64,000 nt of DNA from CAYPFY01 sp964410105 (lineage in GTDB: Bacteria; Bacteroidota; Ignavibacteria; UBA10030; SZUA-254): the NCBI GenBank assembly GCA_964410105.1, contig CAYPFY010000001.1, positions 186,001 to 250,000 of the forward strand. Direction: 5' to 3'. This document shows, piece after piece, positions 62,416-64,000 of this stretch. The position numbers and the translations under genes were made by a program. The notes under the pieces are model-generated. The model saw only the letters and a program-made list of their open reading frames with translations. It did no database searches and had not been told where the DNA came from. How positions within the stretch are numbered: the stretch's first letter is position 1; each line of letters begins with the position of its first letter.

Positions 62416-63471
62416 TCAACCAAGAAGGGGTTTGAGACTGTCAGCCTTTTTACGGGCCTTTTCATATTGAGGATCGAGTGAAAGTGCCTTCATAAATTTT
62501 TCGAATGCCCCCTTATAGTTCCCCTTCTCAAGCTCTACGAGGCCCTCGGAGTAGGTCATCATTGCGTCGAGGGATTTCGTCTCAGTTCCCTTGGAAACCT
62601 CCGCCTGAGTGATGGCGACATTGATCTTTTTGGCCACCTGGATGCCCAGCTTTTCAGTAAGATCAAAGAACTTATCGACGTCCCCGGTCATTTCGTCGGT
62701 CGCGAGGATCTCGCTAGTTTCTACCTTCACTAGGCGGGAAAGGATCTTGATCTGATCCTTGAACTTTATGAAACTTCCAAGGAGAATGGAATTGACCCCG
62801 AGCTGTTTGCCCACTCTTACTGCAGACCCTACGTCGAACTTTCCTGGGTTATTCTCAAGCGCGATCTCATCCAGGATCCACTGGATTCGCTCCCGCTCGA
62901 CAACCTTCAAGTTAACCGAACCCTTCAGCTGATTGATCATCAGCTCGGCAAATCCTTTCTCCATCGGGTCAAAGCGCGCCTTGTCGTCGAGGGAGCGGTT
63001 ACTGAAATCGAGAATTGCGATCGTTTTGATCCCGGGATCCGGACGCTCGATGGCGTTCGTGCCGCTCTTGCTTTTTCTTGCTTCGTAATACATTCTGAGG
63101 AGATTGGGACATTCGGTGTCGGGATCAAGCGTGACGACGGGAGGCTCCAGTGCCAGGAGTTTTGTGATGGCATCCTTTGCCTTGTCATTGAGCCGCTTGG
63201 CCAGATAGGATCGGCCCAGCCTCAGCATGACCTCCCTCCTGTCCGGTTTGCTCACAGTGGTATCGGCGGCCAGCTCCGACAGCAACCCTATTGCCTCATC
63301 ATACTTGGCGGAGTCAAAGTAAGACATTGCGGCTGTCATCTTCGATTGGCCCGCTTTCTGCGCATGTGAAAGCGCGACGATGCAGAAGACACATGCGGCA
63401 ATGAGAACGCCTTTTGATGCAGGTCGAAGCAGGTCACCTCCATAAAAAACATCTGAACTAAGTCCTAGCAT
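62416..63471 (-). CDS. TPR protein with a CsgG/FlgO-like domain (paralogous architecture)
   Basis: 351 residues. Signal peptide GVLIAACVFCIVALSHAQ after a longer n-region; the start is supported by AGGAGG 4 nt before ATG 63471. TPR-like repeats (YFDSAKYDEAIGLLSELA, LGRSYLAKRLNDKAKDAI) lead into a CsgG-like domain (TIAILDFSNRSLDDKARF, VVERERIQWILDEI, GVNSILLGSFIKF). A final TPR hairpin (ELEKGNYKGAFEKFMKALSL) follows. It shares its order and final hairpin with the gene 10 nt downstream, so the two are probably an ancient duplication. Confidence 0.78.
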   Translation of the reverse strand: MLGLSSDVFYGGDLLRPASKGVLIAACVFCIVALSHAQKAGQSKMTAAMSYFDSAKYDEAIGLLSELAADTTVSKPDRREVMLRLGRSYLAKRLNDKAKDAITKLLALEPPVVTLDPDTECPNLLRMYYEARKSKSGTNAIERPDPGIKTIAILDFSNRSLDDKARFDPMEKGFAELMINQLKGSVNLKVVERERIQWILDEIALENNPGKFDVGSAVRVGKQLGVNSILLGSFIKFKDQIKILSRLVKVETSEILATDEMTGDVDKFFDLTEKLGIQVAKKINVAITQAEVSKGTETKSLDAMMTYSEGLVELEKGNYKGAFEKFMKALSLDPQYEKARKKADSLKPLLG

Positions 63472-63556
63472 AAAACCTCCTGTCTGGTGTTGTGATTATC
63501 TGAGTCTTCCCAAAAAGCAGATCGTGGCTCTCCGGCCCCTGTGGGCGGTGCATCAA

Positions 63557-64000
63557 TCATTGTTTTCGAAGGGTGAAAACCAGCGGAACGATTCTTTCTG
63601 TAAGCGTCGGGACGATGTCAATTGTCATCGCGCCTTCCACCGTATCATAACCCCTTCGCGTCACCATCACGCGGTGTTTCCCGGCTGAAACGGGATAGTG
63701 TGCGATCGGAGCATCCTGCCCGATAGGATTGCCGTCGATCATCACGGTTCCCCACGCTGATTCACCCCTCACTCCGATATTCACATAGCTCTCGAAGTAG
63801 CATGTGATTTCGCTCGTCTGCTTTGCCCCGATGGTGACAGGGACTTCCTCGACACCGTGGTCGCCGTATCGTGGGCTTTTGAAAACTATTTTGTGTCCCC
63901 CTTCAGCGACGGTGAGCTTGCGGGACTGCGCGGTGTTTTTTGCCCGGAGCACCCCATCGACATACATATCGGAGGCAGGGATGCTTCTCAGAACGAGCCA
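63557..64000 (-). CDS. PEGA-domain protein (5' end outside window)
   Basis: The frame is open to the window edge. The codons above the internal ATG at 63967 encode VLRSIPASDMYVDGVLRA, the first PEGA-type beta hairpin, so the true start lies outside. A second PEGA-like repeat is ESAWGTVMIDGNPIGQDAPI with AGKHRVMVTRRGYDTVEG. PEGA domains are small surface or periplasmic beta domains often attached to kinases or lipoproteins. The visible part has no other domain. It lies 85 nt upstream of the TPR/CsgG-like pair and is probably in the same operon. Confidence 0.8.
   Translation of the reverse strand, partial: WLVLRSIPASDMYVDGVLRAKNTAQSRKLTVAEGGHKIVFKSPRYGDHGVEEVPVTIGAKQTSEITCYFESYVNIGVRGESAWGTVMIDGNPIGQDAPIAHYPVSAGKHRVMVTRRGYDTVEGAMTIDIVPTLTERIVPLVFTLRKQ

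Noticed and set aside
1..64000. Mobile-element or prophage origin of the polymerase locus
   Set aside because: No integrase, transposase, terminal repeat or phage structural gene was seen, and composition looks like the neighbours. The tRNA pair upstream shows no duplicated 3' end that would mark an attachment site.

Overview
The window is about 57% GC (estimated by eye) and gene-dense, and looks like a chromosomal piece of an FCB-group bacterium, most likely from the Ignavibacteria/Chlorobi side. Six secreted proteins end in a type IX secretion (T9SS) C-terminal signal (NFPNPFNPxT followed by a GxYxxxW...GVYFYR...KMLLxK pattern, or a variant). There is also a PorV/PorQ-family protein and a TonB receptor with a carboxypeptidase-D-like N-domain. 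The promoters I can read are sigma70-like (TTGAC[T/A], 17 bp, TAT-rich -10), not the TTTG/TAnnTTTG type of classical Bacteroidia. This taxonomy is inferred. I see no transposase, phage gene, CRISPR array or recognisable transcription factor.

Layout. (1) 1-7 kb: the 3' part of an apparently active family-B DNA polymerase. A back-to-back block follows (B12-binding domain protein, Maf, a small secreted protein, tRNA-Leu, tRNA-Lys). Then comes an overlapping operon of a RadA/RecA-like protein without a Walker A motif, an 86-aa helical protein and a second family-B polymerase with broken exonuclease and polymerase motifs. This is the most interesting system in the window. By analogy with ImuA-ImuB-DnaE2 it may be a DNA-damage-tolerance complex built from B-family parts. 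(2) 7-13 kb: a secreted esterase, then a convergent operon of a GH13-like protein with solute-binding protein and two permeases of a maltodextrin-type ABC importer. (3) 13.3-15.5 kb: a three-gene carbamoyltransferase cassette resembling sxtJ-sxtI-sxtK. (4) 15.5-20 kb: two secreted alpha-amylases. (5) 20-26 kb: two convergent SGNH-hydrolase/TPR paralogues and a SurA-like chaperone. (6) 26-36 kb: a T9SS-exported carbohydrate-binding-like protein, then a TonB receptor/large exported protein/PorV operon. (7) 36-49 kb: a MalK/UgpC-type ATPase, glucan phosphorylase, a T9SS-exported starch-binding-like protein, a giant T9SS-exported alpha-amylase and glucose-6-phosphate dehydrogenase. (8) 48.6-64 kb: an operon with a PEGA protein (cut by the window end), two TPR/CsgG-like proteins, a 3781-aa T9SS-exported surface protein and an outer-membrane barrel.

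The carbohydrate genes fit one route. Amylases and binding proteins at the cell surface cut starch, the ABC importer (probably energised by the ATPase 23 kb away) takes up maltodextrins, and phosphorylase plus glucose-6-phosphate dehydrogenase feed the sugar into central metabolism. No stretch longer than about 300 bases lacks a gene. The longest gaps (46760-47054, 35848-36202, 3659-3859) hold the promoters listed.
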